23,188 nt of DNA from contig QNAP01000003.1 of the NCBI GenBank assembly GCA_003641795.1, positions 1 to 23,188 of the forward strand, read 5' to 3'. This DNA comes from Thermotogae bacterium. Lineage in GTDB: Bacteria; Thermotogota; Thermotogae; UBA12178. Within the stretch, counting starts at the first letter, position 1. Each line of letters starts with the position of its first letter. The notes under the pieces were generated by a model that was not told the DNA's origin, made no database searches, and saw nothing but the letters and a program-made list of their open reading frames with translations. This document shows positions 23,046 to 23,188 of the stretch, piece by piece. A program made the translations under genes and the position numbers.

Positions 23046-23188
23046 CCCCCCACGCTCACACAGCTTGCACTCGCTTTTTTCCTCATTCGCATCCACAAAC
23101 GACCCACGCGAGGAGATGGGGGAATTTCACATTGCAGAATGCTTGTTGTGCTCCGCCTTTTCCCTTGCTCGCACTCACAAACGGACAC
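23046..23188 (+). repeat. Right copy of the dispersed repeat, ending at the window edge
   Basis: The copy starts with CCCCCCACGCTCACACAGC just after mfd, continues through CACTCGCTTTTTT, ACAAACGACCCACGCGAGG and TTTCACATTGCA, and ends with CACTCACAAACGGACAC at the last base. It is the reverse complement counterpart of 85-342, without that copy's internal insertion. Its last 26 bases (23163-23188) also match bases 1-26 of the window in direct orientation at 23 of 26 positions. The copy lies directly downstream of a gene, in the same relative orientation as the left copy does to the minus-strand operon. Confidence 0.75.

Noticed and set aside
23058..23080. Rho-independent terminator ending in CGCTTTTTT within the right repeat
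   Set aside because: A T-run is present, but the sequence before it does not form a stable hairpin, and GCTCACAC is not complementary to GCACTCGC.
1..23188. Circular element closed by the matching 26-base ends
   Set aside because: The ends match at only 23 of 26 positions and are better explained as two copies of a dispersed repeat; there are no replication, plasmid or phage genes.
1..23188. Composite transposon or genomic island bounded by the inverted repeats
   Set aside because: The enclosed genes are core housekeeping and motility genes, with no transposase, integrase or unusual base composition.

Overview
The window looks like chromosomal DNA from a thermophilic member of the Thermotogales, closest in character to Thermotoga or Pseudothermotoga. 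This is inferred from four things. The export, chemotaxis and sigma genes run fliR-flhB-flhA-flhF-flhG-PilZ-cheC-cheD-fliA, as I recall from Thermotoga. The isoaspartyl methyltransferase carries a long C-terminal extension of the T. maritima type. The Mfd is short. Shine-Dalgarno sites of the GGAGGTGAT type are strong, with many GTG and TTG starts. Base composition is roughly half G+C by eye, which would suit a higher-GC Pseudothermotoga. The species cannot be settled from the sequence alone.

Layout. (1) Bases 1-427 hold no credible gene. They carry a compact three-way-junction inverted repeat (10-103) that continues into a repeat unit (85-342) full of hairpins. (2) Bases 428-5763 are seven minus-strand genes packed as a probable operon. 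In transcription order they are an EamA/DMT transporter, dCMP deaminase, the beta and gamma subunits of a 2-oxoacid:acceptor oxidoreductase, a DgkA-type lipid kinase, the chemotaxis methylesterase CheB, and a PLP enzyme of the D-cysteine desulfhydrase family. (3) Bases 5764-5889 are a divergent promoter region. (4) Bases 5890-22998 are eighteen plus-strand genes, nearly all overlapping or separated by a few bases. They are the RNA ligase RtcB, a TPR lipoprotein-like or secreted protein, a DUF402-like protein, protein-L-isoaspartate methyltransferase, FliR, FlhB, FlhA, FlhF, FlhG, two PilZ-domain proteins, CheC, CheD, the flagellar sigma factor FliA, three uncharacterised proteins, and the transcription-repair coupling factor Mfd. 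(5) Bases 22999-23188 hold a second copy of the left-end repeat in inverted orientation (23046-23188). The window stops exactly where the inverted-repeat arm ends.

How the genes work together. FliR, FlhB and FlhA form the flagellar type III export gate, and FlhF and FlhG set where and how many flagella are built. The PilZ proteins probably read cyclic-di-GMP to adjust motor output. CheC (CheY-P phosphatase) and CheD (receptor deamidase) act in chemotactic adaptation together with CheB, which is encoded in the opposite operon. FliA transcribes late flagellar genes. Macromolecule maintenance genes (RtcB, Pcm, Mfd) sit at both ends of this motility operon.

The best candidates for something undescribed are the structured, head-to-head repeat family bracketing the window and the uncharacterised genes between fliA and mfd. 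No transposase, CRISPR array, tRNA or rRNA was found.
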